Translations under genes and position numbers: made by a program | Assembly (NCBI RefSeq): GCF_040214835.1 | Contig: NZ_CP157874.1 | Coordinates: 5,358,501 to 5,422,500 of the forward strand | Source of the DNA: Pseudomonas asiatica | Lineage (GTDB): Bacteria > Pseudomonadota > Gammaproteobacteria > Pseudomonadales > Pseudomonadaceae | DNA length: 64,000 nucleotides | Direction of reading: 5' to 3' | Shown: one piece after another, positions 19,053 to 29,665 of the stretch | How the letters are laid out: every line of letters starts with the position of its first letter | How positions within the stretch are numbered: position 1 is the stretch's first letter | The notes under the pieces: model-generated | Databases searched by the model: none | Told to the model about the DNA's origin: nothing | The model's input: only the letters and a program-made list of their open reading frames with translations

Positions 19053-19886
19053 TCAAAGCTTCATTACCAGCATGCCGGCCAACACCAGCCCGCAAGCTAG
19101 GAGTCTCGGCCCGCCAAAAGGTTCTTTCAGGTAGCGCATGCCCAGCAGCACCACCAGAATCACACTCAACTCGCGCAACGCCGCCGCTTCGGCCACCGAC
19201 CCGAGGTGCATGGCCCACAGCACCAGCGCGTAACTGAGCAGTACACACAGCCCCACTGCCAGCCCCAGGCGCCACTGCAGGCGCCAGAACAACACGAACG
19301 GCGCACGCCGCGCGACGCTGGCCAGCAACGGGAACGGCCAGGCACTGAGCAAGGTCAGCCACACCAGGTAATCCCAGGGTTTGCCCCACAAGCGCACGGC
19401 CTGGCCGTCGAACCAGGTGTAGCAGCCAATACACAGGCCGATCAGGGCAACCACCGGCAGCATCGACCAGGGCAGCCGGTCACCGCCACCGCCCTGCCAC
19501 AACAGGCAGGCCATGCCACAGGGGATCAGCAGGATGCCGATGATCTGTTGCTGGCTCAGCGATTCGCCGGCAAAGGCCAGGGTCAGCCCCAGCACCACCA
19601 GCGGCGACAGCCCGCGCATCAGAGGATAGACCAGCCCCAGGTCGCCCACGCGGTAGGCCTGGATCAACAGGAAGCGGTACAGCTGCTCGGCCAGCGCCGA
19701 CGCCAGCAGCCAGGGCCAGATGTTGGCCGGCGGTACCTCGACGAAGGGCACCGCCAGCACCGCGAAGGCCAACGCCACCGTATCCATGCTGGCGATCACC
19801 AGCAGGCGCTCGCCGCTGAATTTGATCAGGGTATTCCAGGTCGCATGCAGCAGGGCAGCGACCAACACCAGGGAAGTTGCCAGCAC
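19053..19886 (-). CDS. DMT-superfamily (EamA) transporter
   Basis: 277 aa with a GTG start at 19886, preceded by AAGGA 9 nt upstream. Ten hydrophobic segments in two EamA halves are visible; the first half contains HATWNTLIKFSGERLL and the second opens LPVVALIGLCIGCYTWFDG. Drug/metabolite transporters of this type move small metabolites or amino acids across the inner membrane; no substrate can be read from the sequence. It is followed by the MAPEG gene. Confidence 0.8.
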   Translation of the reverse strand: MLATSLVLVAALLHATWNTLIKFSGERLLVIASMDTVALAFAVLAVPFVEVPPANIWPWLLASALAEQLYRFLLIQAYRVGDLGLVYPLMRGLSPLVVLGLTLAFAGESLSQQQIIGILLIPCGMACLLWQGGGGDRLPWSMLPVVALIGLCIGCYTWFDGQAVRLWGKPWDYLVWLTLLSAWPFPLLASVARRAPFVLFWRLQWRLGLAVGLCVLLSYALVLWAMHLGSVAEAAALRELSVILVVLLGMRYLKEPFGGPRLLACGLVLAGMLVMKL

Positions 19887-19943
19887 GCCTTCTTATCCTT
19901 GTGGCTTTTTATGTTGGTGAATATACAGCGCTCGAGGGGACCA

Positions 19944-20034
19944 TTGTGGGAGCGGGCATGCCCGCGAAGAAAGCAACTCGGTGCATGGCACCGGCTTTGC
20001 CGGTGTTCGCGGGCATGCCCGCTCCCACAGAGAC
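19944..20034. repeat. REP pair (GGGCATGCCC type) with CACCGGCTTTGCCGGTG hairpin
   Basis: Inverted GGGAGCGGGCATGCCCGCG and CGCGGGCATGCCCGCTCCC units enclose a GCACCGGCTTTGCCGGTG hairpin. The same composite structure recurs at 56474-56563. The 19887-20206 interval contains this element and the antiporter promoter region, with no other gene visible. Confidence 0.85.
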
Positions 20035-20206
20035 CGCGCCAGCCTTCGGGTTTTGCACAAGTCAGGGTATGCGATACAACCTTCTGGATGGGAACGTTTC
20101 AAACGAATCCGGTCAAACCCTGTGTCCCGAACCCCGCGCCAGGTCATCAAAGAACTGCCCGAGCCATTCGGGTTACGACTTGGAAGCCACTGTTACAGGA
20201 TTCGGG

Positions 20207-21442
20207 ATGCTTGAACTAGTTGCCGCGTTTATCTGCCTTACCACCCTCCTCACCTATGTAAATTACCGTTTCATCGGCCTGCCCCCTGCCATCGGCGTGA
20301 TGGTCACGGCGCTGCTGTTTTCCCTGATGCTGCAGGGCTTGAGCCTGATCGGCTTCCCTGGCCTGGAAGCGCGCGTCGAAGGGCTGATGAACCAGATCGA
20401 CTTCAACGACCTGCTGATGCACTGGATGCTGGCGTTCCTGCTGTTCGCCGGCGCCTTGCACGTCAACCTCTCCGACCTGCGCAGCTACCGCTGGCCCATC
20501 GGCCTGCTGGCCACCGTCGGCGTACTGATTGCCACCGTGGTCATCGGCTACCTGTCGCACTGGGTGTTCGCCCTGTTCGGCTGGCAGGTGCCGCTGATCT
20601 ACTGCCTGCTGTTCGGTGCGCTGATCTCGCCCACCGACCCGATTGCCGTGCTGGGCGCGCTACGTACCGCCAATGCCTCCAAACCGCTGAAAACCACTAT
20701 CGTCGGCGAGTCGCTGTTCAACGACGGCACTGCGGTGGTGGTGTTCACCGTGTTGCTGGGCATCATCCAGCTGGGCGAGACGCCGAGCATGACCGACACC
20801 GCGATCCTGTTCGCCCGCGAGGCCATCGGCGGCGTGGTGTTCGGCGGCCTGATCGGCTACGCCACCTACCGCATGATCAAGAGCGTCGAGCAATATCAGG
20901 TGGAAGTGATGCTGACCCTGGCGCTGGTCATCGGCGGCTCGGCGATGTGCTACGAGCTGCACGTTTCGGCGCCGATCGCCATGGTGGTGGCCGGGCTGAT
21001 CATCGGCAACCTGGGGCGCAACCTGGCAATGAACGACATGACCCGTCGCTACATGGACGGCTTCTGGGAGCTGATCGACGACATGCTCAACGCCTTGCTG
21101 TTCGCGTTGATCGGCCTGGAGCTGTTGCTGTTGCCTTTCAACTGGATGCACATGGTAGCCGGCGGCGTGCTGGCGCTGGCGGTGCTACTGTCGCGGTTGC
21201 TGACCGTGGCCCCGGCGATCGTGCTGCTGCGCCGCTGGCGCCCGGTGCCCAAGGGCACGGTACGGGTGCTGACCTGGGGTGGCCTGCGCGGTGGGGTGTC
21301 GGTTGCCCTGGCACTGTCGCTGCCACTGGGCGAGGAACGTGACCTGCTGCTGTCGATCACCTACATCGTGGTGCTGTCGTCGATCCTGGTGCAGGGGTTG
21401 AGCATCGGGCGGGTGGTGCGCAAGGTCAGCGTCCAGCCTTGA
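20207..21442 (+). CDS. Na+/H+ antiporter, CPA1 (NhaP) family
   Basis: 411 aa. ATG at 20207 with AGGA 7 nt upstream is preferred; the open frame extends into the REP region upstream without start support. Twelve or so hydrophobic helices. The CPA1 ion-binding region is present as ALISPTDPIAVLGALR and GESLFNDGTAVVVFTVL. CPA1 exchangers expel Na+ or K+ in exchange for protons across the inner membrane for pH and salt homeostasis. There is no long cytoplasmic C-terminal domain. Cation preference is not readable. Confidence 0.9.
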   Translation: MLELVAAFICLTTLLTYVNYRFIGLPPAIGVMVTALLFSLMLQGLSLIGFPGLEARVEGLMNQIDFNDLLMHWMLAFLLFAGALHVNLSDLRSYRWPIGLLATVGVLIATVVIGYLSHWVFALFGWQVPLIYCLLFGALISPTDPIAVLGALRTANASKPLKTTIVGESLFNDGTAVVVFTVLLGIIQLGETPSMTDTAILFAREAIGGVVFGGLIGYATYRMIKSVEQYQVEVMLTLALVIGGSAMCYELHVSAPIAMVVAGLIIGNLGRNLAMNDMTRRYMDGFWELIDDMLNALLFALIGLELLLLPFNWMHMVAGGVLALAVLLSRLLTVAPAIVLLRRWRPVPKGTVRVLTWGGLRGGVSVALALSLPLGEERDLLLSITYIVVLSSILVQGLSIGRVVRKVSVQP

Positions 21443-21448
21443 GAATGC

Positions 21449-21551
21449 AGGGGCCGCTTTGCGACCCATCGCGACACAAGGCCGCTCCTGCAGGAGATTG
21501 CATTCCCCTGTAGGAGCGGCCTTGTGTCGCGATGGGCTGCAAAGCAGCCCC
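21449..21551. repeat. REP pair (GCGACACAAGGCCGC type), inverted
   Basis: GGGGCCGCTTTGCGACCCATCG with CGACACAAGGCCGCTCC faces GTAGGAGCGGCCTTGTGTCG with GGGCTGCAAAGCAGCCCC. It lies between convergent genes. Confidence 0.85.
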
Positions 21552-21558
21552 CGAATGT

Positions 21559-21960
21559 TCATTCCACTGCAGAATCCGGGAACTGGTCCTGGATGTACTT
21601 GATCTCGGTCCGCCCATGCGCCGCCGGCAACCCGTCCTCGCCAAGGTTGACGAAGACCATCTTGTCGACCGTGAGGATGGCCTTGCGGGTGATCTTGTTG
21701 CGCACTTCGCACTTGAGGGTGATCGAGGTGCGGCCGAACTCGGTGGCGGTGATGCCCAGCTCGATGATGTCGCCCTGGCGCGAGGCACTGACGAAGTTGA
21801 TTTCCGATATGTACTTGGTCACCACGCGCTGGTTGCCCAGCTGGACGATGGCGTAGATCGCCGCCTCTTCGTCGATCCAGCGCAACAGGCTGCCACCGAA
21901 CAAAGTGCCGTTTGGGTTGAGGTCTTCGGGTTTAACCCACTTGCGGGTATGAAAGTTCAT
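21559..21960 (-). CDS. Acyl-CoA thioesterase, YciA-type hotdog protein
   Basis: 133 aa, ATG at 21960. Single hotdog domain of the YciA/BACH group: NPNGTLFGGSLLRWIDEEAA contains the conserved Asn-Gly and catalytic Asp region, followed by FGRTSITLKCEVRN. These hexameric cytoplasmic enzymes hydrolyse short- and medium-chain acyl-CoA to free acid and CoA. The gene is divergent from ahcY, and the 295-nt region between them carries the ahcY promoter and riboswitch. Confidence 0.85.
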   Translation of the reverse strand: MNFHTRKWVKPEDLNPNGTLFGGSLLRWIDEEAAIYAIVQLGNQRVVTKYISEINFVSASRQGDIIELGITATEFGRTSITLKCEVRNKITRKAILTVDKMVFVNLGEDGLPAAHGRTEIKYIQDQFPDSAVE

Positions 21961-22063
21961 CTGTACTCCTGACCTGCTTGGCTAACGTGTAGCAATGATG
22001 GCAGAGCGGCCGCTGTCGCTCCATTGAACATCGACTATCGTCGCGATTAATCGACAGAAAACC

Positions 22064-22092
22064 TTGGGCAAGCCGGCGGGCGCGGCTATAAT
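22064..22092 (+). promoter_or_regulatory. Sigma-70 promoter of ahcY
   Basis: TTGGGC (22064-22069), a 17-nt spacer and a perfect TATAAT (22087-22092). Transcription would start near 22099, giving a leader of about 157 nt that contains the whole SAH riboswitch. Confidence 0.8.
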
Positions 22093-22140
22093 CTCCGCCG
22101 CTTCACATGGCCGCCCACAGCGGCGCCATGCCCGCCACCT

Positions 22141-23665
<1,525 letters not shown>

Positions 23666-23670
23666 GCGGC

Positions 23671-23818
23671 CAGCTTGAAGCTTCAAGCGGCAATCAAAGG
23701 CAGACCATGCCGTTGCCGCTTGCAGCTCAAGCATAAAGGATCTTGAACGATGCCCAAGCCAGGCCGGCCATAACCGATCTGGCTTTTACTTGCAGCCTGC
23801 CGCTTGAAGCTTGCTGCC
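23671..23818. repeat. Inverted GCTTGAAGCTTCAAGC-type repeats between ahcY and metF
   Basis: CAGCTTGAAGCTTCAAGCGG at 23671-23690 is largely complementary to TGCCGCTTGAAGCTTG at about 23799-23814, and the first copy is itself palindromic (CTTGAAGCTTCAAG). This is a different repeat type from the REP units elsewhere. It fills most of the gap between the two genes. Confidence 0.6.
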
Positions 23819-23831
23819 AGAGGAACGCCTG

Positions 23832-24677
23832 ATGTCCCAGGAACGCCGTTACAGTTTCGAGTTCTTCCCGACCAAGACCGATGCCGGTCACGAAAAGCTG
23901 ATGGGCGTCGCCCGCCAGCTGGCCGCCTACAACCCGGACTTCTTCTCCTGCACCTACGGTGCCGGTGGCTCGACCCGCGACCGCACGCTGAACACCGTGC
24001 TGCAGCTGGAAAGCGAAGTGAAGGTACCTGCCGCACCGCACCTGTCGTGCGTAGGCGACACCAAGGCCGAACTGCGCGCCCTGCTGGCCGAATACAAGGC
24101 TGCAGGCATCAAGCGCATCGTCGCCCTGCGTGGCGACCTGCCATCGGGCATGGGCATGGCCAGTGGCGAACTGCGCTACGCCAGCGACCTGGTCGAATTC
24201 ATTCGCCAGGAAACCGCCGATCACTTCCACCTGGAAGTGGCCGCCTACCCGGAGATGCACCCCCAGGCCCGCAACTTCGAGGCTGACCTGGCCAACTTCG
24301 TGCACAAGGTCAAGGCCGGTGCCGATAGCGCCATCACCCAGTACTTCTTCAACGCCGACAGCTACTTCTACTTCGTCGAGCGCGCGCAGAAGCTGGGCGT
24401 GGACATCCCGGTGGTACCCGGCATCATGCCGATCACCAACTACAGCAAGCTGGCGCGCTTCTCCGACGCCTGTGGCGCCGAGATCCCGCGCTGGATCCGC
24501 AAGCAGCTGGAAGCTTATGCCGACGACACCGCCAGCATCCAGGCATTCGGCGAAGAAGTGATCACCCGCATGTGCGAACAGCTGCTGCAAGGCGGCGCAC
24601 CGGGCCTGCACTTCTACACCTTGAACCAGGCCGAGCCGAGCTTGGCGATCTGGAACAATCTGAAGCTGCCGCGCTGA
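23832..24677 (+). CDS. metF: 5,10-methylenetetrahydrofolate reductase
   Basis: 281 aa from ATG at 23832 (AGAGGAA upstream); an upstream TTG at 23811 is inside repeat sequence and unlikely. A flavoprotein reducing methylene-THF to methyl-THF for methionine synthesis. Features: RYSFEFFPTKTDAG at the N-terminus, SCTYGAGGSTRDRT, and RGDLPSGMGMASGELRYASD. Standard length for bacterial MetF. It is downstream of ahcY on the same strand. Confidence 0.96.
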   Translation: MSQERRYSFEFFPTKTDAGHEKLMGVARQLAAYNPDFFSCTYGAGGSTRDRTLNTVLQLESEVKVPAAPHLSCVGDTKAELRALLAEYKAAGIKRIVALRGDLPSGMGMASGELRYASDLVEFIRQETADHFHLEVAAYPEMHPQARNFEADLANFVHKVKAGADSAITQYFFNADSYFYFVERAQKLGVDIPVVPGIMPITNYSKLARFSDACGAEIPRWIRKQLEAYADDTASIQAFGEEVITRMCEQLLQGGAPGLHFYTLNQAEPSLAIWNNLKLPR

Positions 24678-24708
24678 AATTTTTTGCAAAATCTGTTTAA
24701 GATTTGAT

Positions 24709-24737
24709 TAAGGCTTTGGTCATAGACTAAAGCCTTA
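24709..24737 (+). terminator. Inverted repeat after metF, possible terminator
   Basis: A perfect 9-bp stem, TAAGGCTTT/AAAGCCTTA, with an 11-nt loop is followed by a T-rich stretch (TTCATTTT). It starts 31 nt after the metF stop. The stem is AT-rich and the T tract is interrupted, so a transcription-factor site is an alternative. Confidence 0.45.
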
Positions 24738-24769
24738 TTCATTTTCCGGTTACACAGGTCTTGCCTGCC

Positions 24770-25846
24770 ATGCAGCCCCTCCAGCCATCGCGTCCACAGC
24801 TCGTCTACCTGGCTTTTGGCCCGGCAACCTACCATCAGGAAGCCTGCTTCAGCATCGTCAGCGCCCTCGCCCATCTGGGCACGGCAGCAGGCGAAGCCAT
24901 GGACATCCAGGTCTACACCGACAACCCGCAGCCCTATGCCGGCCTGCCGGTCACCGTACACCTGCTGGACGAAGCCACGCGTCAGGCATGGAACGCCCCT
25001 CACGGTTATCACTTCCGCAGCAAGCATGTGCTGTTGCGTCAGGTGCTGCAGCAACACCCGCTGGCAGTGCTGATCGACACCGACACCTTCTTCCGCAAGT
25101 CGCCGCTGGAGCTGTTCGCCCGGGTGGCCCCAGGCCGCCTGCTGTGCAATGCCATCGGTGCGCGCTACGGCAGCAACCAGAAGTGCCTGCTGTACAAGAA
25201 CCTGCTGGCCATCCTCGAGTCCAGGGGACTGGCCGATTGCCAGATGCCACTGGTCAACTCGGGGGTGATCGGCCTCAGCGCCGAAGACGCCGGCACCCTG
25301 GACCGCTCCATCGCCATGATGGACGAGTTCCACCCCCTGGCTCGCGAGGCTTATACCCTCGAGGAGTTCTGCCTGGCGGTGGCAGCCTACCGCACGCTGG
25401 AGCTGGCCGAATGCACAGATGTCATCCACCACTACTGGAGCCGCAAGGCGCAGTTCCGCGCCAAGATCCAGGCCTGGCTGCGCAAGCACGGCCATGACCC
25501 GCTGAGCCACGCGGCGCTGGCCGACGTGTCCCTGGTCAATGACCAGCTGCCACGGCCGCCGGCCCTGCAACGCCTGGGTTACAAGGCGCTGAGCATGACC
25601 CTGCCCAGCCACGAGCGCCAGTTCGCCCGCGAGCTGCTGTATGGCTGCTACCCCTACCCCAATGAGTTCGACCGTGCCTGCGCGCCGGCCTGGTGGGACA
25701 AGGCCCTGGAAAACCTCAACGCCCGCCATGGCCACATGGAGCCCGAGCAACTGCGCCAGTGCCTGCGCCACCCGGGGTTGCGCCTGTCACTGGGCGAGCG
25801 GCGCAAGGATATCGAAGCGCATCTGCTGAGGTCATCCCACACTTGA
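24770..25846 (+). CDS. Glycosyltransferase-like protein (GT-A type), function unknown
   Basis: 358 aa from ATG at 24770; an in-frame TTG at 24761 is possible. An N-terminal beta-strand QLVYLAFGPATYHQEACFS is followed by LAVLIDTDTFF, with a DTD (103-105) that resembles the metal-binding DxD of GT-A glycosyltransferases, then MPLVNSGVIGLS, the usual second motif of family-8-like enzymes. No membrane segment or signal peptide. No other polysaccharide genes are near, so the acceptor cannot be guessed. Assignment is by motif pattern only. Confidence 0.6.
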   Translation: MQPLQPSRPQLVYLAFGPATYHQEACFSIVSALAHLGTAAGEAMDIQVYTDNPQPYAGLPVTVHLLDEATRQAWNAPHGYHFRSKHVLLRQVLQQHPLAVLIDTDTFFRKSPLELFARVAPGRLLCNAIGARYGSNQKCLLYKNLLAILESRGLADCQMPLVNSGVIGLSAEDAGTLDRSIAMMDEFHPLAREAYTLEEFCLAVAAYRTLELAECTDVIHHYWSRKAQFRAKIQAWLRKHGHDPLSHAALADVSLVNDQLPRPPALQRLGYKALSMTLPSHERQFARELLYGCYPYPNEFDRACAPAWWDKALENLNARHGHMEPEQLRQCLRHPGLRLSLGERRKDIEAHLLRSSHT

Positions 25847-25852
25847 GTGAAC

Positions 25853-25960
25853 CTGTGCCGGCCTCTTCGCGGGTAAACCCGCTCCCACAGGATCTCTGCT
25901 GGCTTGCAGGCTCGTGCTGTACTTGTGGGAGCGGGTTTACCCGCGAAGAGGCCAGCACAG
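25853..25960. repeat. REP pair (GGGTAAACCC type), inverted
   Basis: CTGTGCCGGCCTCTTCGCGG with GTAAACCCGCTCCCACAGG faces GTGGGAGCGGGTTTACCCG with CGAAGAGGCCAGCACAG. The flanks match those of the 648-770 element. Confidence 0.85.
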
Positions 25961-26012
25961 GAGAACATCATCCTCACTGGCCTTGAACAGGCCGAGCGCG
26001 TAATCTCCGGCC

Positions 26013-26801
26013 ATGCCACACGTCGCCCGTCTGTTCTGGATCCTGTTGCTCGCCTGCCTGAGCCCGCTGGCCCTGGGCGAGCGCCTGCGCCTGGTGACCG
26101 ACGACTGGGCACCCTATGCGTACCAGCGTGACGGCCAGCCGCGCGGCATCGACTACGAAGTCACCACCCAGGTGTTCGAACGCCTTGGCGTCGAGGTGGA
26201 GTGGGAGTTCCTGCCATGGAAGCGCTGCCTGGCAATGATCGAGCAGGGCTTGGCCGACGGCATCATGGATATCTTCCAGACCGAGTCGCGCCAGCCCTAC
26301 CTGGTGTACGCCCCCGAGCCCATGTCGGAGGTCGAGTTCGTCCTGTTCCAGGCCCGCGCACGTCCCCATGCCGTCAAGGCGCTGGATGACCTTGCCGGCC
26401 TCACCGTCGGCACCTCACCCGGCTACGCCTATGGTGCCGCGTTCAACGAGGCCGCACATTTCAGGCGCGAAGCCGCGCCTACCCATGAAGCCAACTTCGG
26501 CAAACTGATGCTGGGCCGCATCGACCTGGCAATCACCGACCGCAGGGTCGGCCATTACCTGCTGCGGCATCTGGGCCTGCAACAGCAGGTCGAGGAGCTG
26601 CCGCTGGTGATCAGCCGCCAGGCGCAGTACCTGGGGCTGGCGCGCAAGCCGGGGCGGGAGGCACTGGCCCAGGCCTTCGCCGTGGAACTGCGGCGCTTCA
26701 AGCAGGAACCGGCCTATGCAGCGATCAGCAGCCGCTACACAGGCGACATCGGAAACATTCTCAACGCCGTTGAGCAGCAGGAAAGCAGCACAGCGCGATA
26801 G
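26013..26801 (+). CDS. Periplasmic solute-binding protein, family 3
   Basis: 262 aa, ATG at 26013. Signal peptide MPHVARLFWILLLACLSPLA, then LRLVTDDWAPYAYQRDGQPR, the typical SBP_bac_3 opening, and the second-lobe segment DLAGLTVGTSPGYAYG. It is a paralogue of the protein at 772-1509 and likewise has no permease or ATPase gene nearby. It likely binds an amino acid or small polar molecule in the periplasm; the ligand is unknown. A REP pair precedes it. Confidence 0.8.
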   Translation: MPHVARLFWILLLACLSPLALGERLRLVTDDWAPYAYQRDGQPRGIDYEVTTQVFERLGVEVEWEFLPWKRCLAMIEQGLADGIMDIFQTESRQPYLVYAPEPMSEVEFVLFQARARPHAVKALDDLAGLTVGTSPGYAYGAAFNEAAHFRREAAPTHEANFGKLMLGRIDLAITDRRVGHYLLRHLGLQQQVEELPLVISRQAQYLGLARKPGREALAQAFAVELRRFKQEPAYAAISSRYTGDIGNILNAVEQQESSTAR

Positions 26802-26804
26802 CTC

Positions 26805-27020
26805 TGTTATACTCGGGCCTTCCCGCCCGGCTCACGCCCGGACGCTCGGCCTCGCAACAGGCATCCCGATCGGCATCGACGCGCCTTCGCGTCCACCCTC
26901 CGCTAACCGGATGTGCAGTGAAAGCCCAGCTGGACCGGACGCGATCGCATCCCACCGATGCCCGTCGCGCCAGGCAGAACATCCCAAACGGGCCCAGCCC
27001 ACACGAGAACAGGATTGCCC
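26805..27020 (+). promoter_or_regulatory. Extended -10 promoter and long 5' leader of rhlE
   Basis: TGTTATACT at 26805-26813 is an extended -10 box just after the stop of the preceding gene; no convincing -35 is seen. This would leave a GC-rich leader of about 200 nt before the rhlE start. Long leaders are common for cold-responsive RNA helicase genes; regulation here is inference. Confidence 0.45.
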
Positions 27021-28913
27021 ATGTCCTTTGCTTCCCTCGGTCTCTCCGAGGCTCTTGTCCGCGCTATCGAGGCTGCGGGCTACACCCAGCCGACCCCCGT
27101 GCAACAGCGGGCGATTCCCGCCGTGTTGCAAGGCCGCGACCTGATGGTCGCCGCACAGACAGGTACTGGTAAAACCGGCGGTTTCGCCCTGCCGATCCTC
27201 GAGCGCCTGTTCCCGGCCGGCCACCCCGACAAGTCGCAGCGCCATGGCCCGCGCCAACCTCGCGTGCTGGTCCTGACCCCGACCCGCGAACTGGCAGCCC
27301 AGGTGCATGACAGCTTCAAGGTCTATGCCCGTGACCTGCCACTGGTCAGCGCCTGCATTTTCGGCGGCGTCGGCATGAACCCGCAGATCCAGGCCATTGC
27401 CAAGGGTGTGGACGTGCTGGTCGCCTGCCCGGGCCGCCTGCTCGACCTGGCCGGCCAAGGCAAGGTTGACCTGGCCCACGTGGAAATCCTGGTGCTGGAC
27501 GAAGCCGACCGCATGCTCGACATGGGCTTCATCCATGACGTCAAGAAGGTCCTCGCCCGCCTGCCGGCCAAGCGCCAGAACCTGTTGTTCTCGGCCACCT
27601 TCTCCAAGGACATCACCGACCTCGCCGACAAGCTCCTGCACAACCCGGAGCGTATCGAGGTCACCCCGCCGAACACTACCGTCGAGCGTATCGAGCAGCG
27701 CGTCTACCGCCTGCCCGCCAGCCACAAGCGCGCACTGCTGGCGCACCTGATCACCCAGGGTGCCTGGGAACAGGTACTGGTGTTCACCCGCACCAAGCAC
27801 GGTGCCAACCGCCTGGCCGAGTACCTGGAAAAGCACGGCCTGACCGCCGCCGCGATCCACGGCAACAAGAGCCAGAACGCCCGCACCAAGGCTCTGGCCG
27901 ACTTCAAGGCCAACAGCGTGCGCGTGCTGGTCGCCACCGACATCGCCGCCCGTGGCCTGGACATCGACCAGTTGCCACACGTGGTCAACTTCGAGCTGCC
28001 GAACGTCGAGGAAGACTACGTCCACCGTATCGGCCGTACCGGCCGTGCCGGGCGTTCGGGCGAGGCCATTTCCATGGTCGCGCCGGATGAAGAGAAGCTG
28101 CTCAAGAGCATCGAGCGGGTGACCAGGCAGAAGATCCCGGACGGCGACCTGATGGGCTTCGACGCCAGCCAGGTAGAGGCTGAAAAGCCTGAAGTACGCG
28201 AACGCCAGCAGAACAACGGCCGTGGTGGCCGCAACCAGCAGGCCCGCGGCGAAGGCGGCAAAGACGCCAACGGCGGCCGCAAGGACAAGGGCAAGGATAA
28301 AGGCAAGGCCAAGCAACAGGCTGCTGACAAGCCGGCCGACAAGGAAAAGAGCGGCGACAAGCAACAGCAGCAACGCAAGCCGCGTGACAAGAAGCCGCGC
28401 CAGCAGCAACAGCAGGCCAGCAACAGCAGCGTGCCGAAAGTGCCTGTCGACCGTGATCCAGAAGAGTTCCTGGACGACGATATCGACAACTTCGGCAACC
28501 GTGCCGACTATGTCAGCCCGTACCAGGGCAAGAACCAGGGCCGCAATCGCCGCCCGGGTGGCAGTGCCGGTCAAGGTCAGGGCCAGGGTAATGGCCAGCG
28601 CAGCAACGCCGGTGGCCAGGGTCGCAATAGCGGCCAGCCGCGCAGCAGCGGTGGCGGTGGCGGCGAGAAACGTCCGGCCCGCGCCAACAATGGTGGCGGC
28701 GCCCGTCGTGATGGTGGTGGCCGTGGTCGCCCGGCCCGTGACGATGCTGCCCGGCAGGAACCGGCCGTGCGCAACCCGCGCCAGCCGGAAAAACAGCCAG
28801 TGATCATCCGCAAGGAGTCCAAGCTCGACCGTTATCCGACGCCAGAGCAACTGGATGACCTGCCGAGCCGCCCGCGCGGTGAGCGCCCGGCGCTGTTGAC
28901 CCGCAAGGGCTGA
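27021..28913 (+). CDS. rhlE: DEAD-box ATP-dependent RNA helicase RhlE
   Basis: 630 aa from ATG at 27021 (AGGA upstream). Helicase core about 1-380: Q motif with [11 protein letters not shown], Walker A AQTGTGKT at 45-52, DEAD in [12 protein letters not shown] in FSATFSKD, and motif [15 protein letters not shown]. The remaining 240 residues are low-complexity, first rich in Lys, Gln and Asp, later Gly, Arg and Asn with RGG-like stretches, ending in a short ordered tail ([20 protein letters not shown]). RhlE unwinds RNA in ribosome assembly and degradosome-linked turnover. The tail should bind RNA and is prone to condensation (inference). Confidence 0.93.
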   Translation: MSFASLGLSEALVRAIEAAGYTQPTPVQQRAIPAVLQGRDLMVAAQTGTGKTGGFALPILERLFPAGHPDKSQRHGPRQPRVLVLTPTRELAAQVHDSFKVYARDLPLVSACIFGGVGMNPQIQAIAKGVDVLVACPGRLLDLAGQGKVDLAHVEILVLDEADRMLDMGFIHDVKKVLARLPAKRQNLLFSATFSKDITDLADKLLHNPERIEVTPPNTTVERIEQRVYRLPASHKRALLAHLITQGAWEQVLVFTRTKHGANRLAEYLEKHGLTAAAIHGNKSQNARTKALADFKANSVRVLVATDIAARGLDIDQLPHVVNFELPNVEEDYVHRIGRTGRAGRSGEAISMVAPDEEKLLKSIERVTRQKIPDGDLMGFDASQVEAEKPEVRERQQNNGRGGRNQQARGEGGKDANGGRKDKGKDKGKAKQQAADKPADKEKSGDKQQQQRKPRDKKPRQQQQQASNSSVPKVPVDRDPEEFLDDDIDNFGNRADYVSPYQGKNQGRNRRPGGSAGQGQGQGNGQRSNAGGQGRNSGQPRSSGGGGGEKRPARANNGGGARRDGGGRGRPARDDAARQEPAVRNPRQPEKQPVIIRKESKLDRYPTPEQLDDLPSRPRGERPALLTRKG

Positions 28914-28923
28914 CAGAAGCACC

Positions 28924-29033
28924 GAGGGGGCTGCTTCGCAGCCCTATCGCGACACAAGGCCGCTCCTACAGGGTTACGTAATTCCCTGTAGGAGCGGCCT
29001 TGTGTCGCGATAGGGCCGCAAAGCGGCCCCCTC
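28924..29033. repeat. REP pair (GCGACACAAGGCCGC type), inverted
   Basis: GGGGGCTGCTTCGCAGCCCT with CGCGACACAAGGCCGCTCC faces GTAGGAGCGGCCTTGTGTCG with GGGCCGCAAAGCGGCCCCC. It lies between the convergent rhlE and yceI-like genes. Confidence 0.85.
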
Positions 29034-29052
29034 AGTCTTCAGCAGGTAAGAA

Positions 29053-29631
29053 TTACTTCTGCTTCACACCTTCAACACTGATATCCAGGTCCAGGGTCTG
29101 CGAGGTAGCGCCCGGGCCCTTGATGCCGAAGTCGTTCAGGTTCAGCGTGGTGGTGGCGTTGAAACCAGCGCGCTCGCCGCCCCATGGGTCCTTGCCTTCA
29201 CCGTTGAAGGTAGCCTTGAAGGTGACCGGCTTGGTCACACCGTGCATGGTCAGGTCGCCAGTCACGTCAGCAGTCTTGTCGCCAGTCGGCTTGACGCTGG
29301 TGGAGACGAACTTGGCTTCGGGGTACTTCTTCACGTCGAGGAAGTCGGCGCTGGAAATGTGCTTGTCACGCTCGGCGTGGTTCGACCACAGGCTGGCGGT
29401 TTTCAGGTCGACCTTGATCTTGCTGGCTTCAGGCTTGGCGCTGTCCCAGGTGAAGTTACCGTCGAAGTCCTTGAAGGTACCGTGAATGAAGCTGTAGCCC
29501 AGGTGGCTGATCTTCCAGTCAACGAACGCGTGCTGGCCTTCCTTGTCGATCTTGTACTCGGCAGCCATGGCCTGGCCGGCGGAGAGCAGAGCGGTACCGA
29601 GCGCCAGAGCGGCAAAAGTCTTTTTCAACAT
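29053..29631 (-). CDS. YceI-family periplasmic protein
   Basis: 192 aa; ATG at 29631 has AGGAAG upstream and gives a clean signal peptide ([19 protein letters not shown], then QAMA). Lipocalin-like YceI domain: [20 protein letters not shown] at the start and [20 protein letters not shown] near the end. YceI proteins bind isoprenoid chains such as ubiquinone precursors. The cytochrome b561 gene is 34 nt upstream on the same strand, a common pairing suggesting a quinone-linked role at the inner membrane. Confidence 0.9.
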   Translation of the reverse strand: MLKKTFAALALGTALLSAGQAMAAEYKIDKEGQHAFVDWKISHLGYSFIHGTFKDFDGNFTWDSAKPEASKIKVDLKTASLWSNHAERDKHISSADFLDVKKYPEAKFVSTSVKPTGDKTADVTGDLTMHGVTKPVTFKATFNGEGKDPWGGERAGFNATTTLNLNDFGIKGPGATSQTLDLDISVEGVKQK

Positions 29632-29665
29632 CCTTACTTCCTTCCTATGCAATTGAGGTTGAGAG

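Noticed and set aside
26832..28922. Minus-strand open frame opposite rhlE
   Set aside because: Antisense of the helicase and of its low-complexity tail, giving a repetitive Leu/Ala/Thr-rich translation with no domain.
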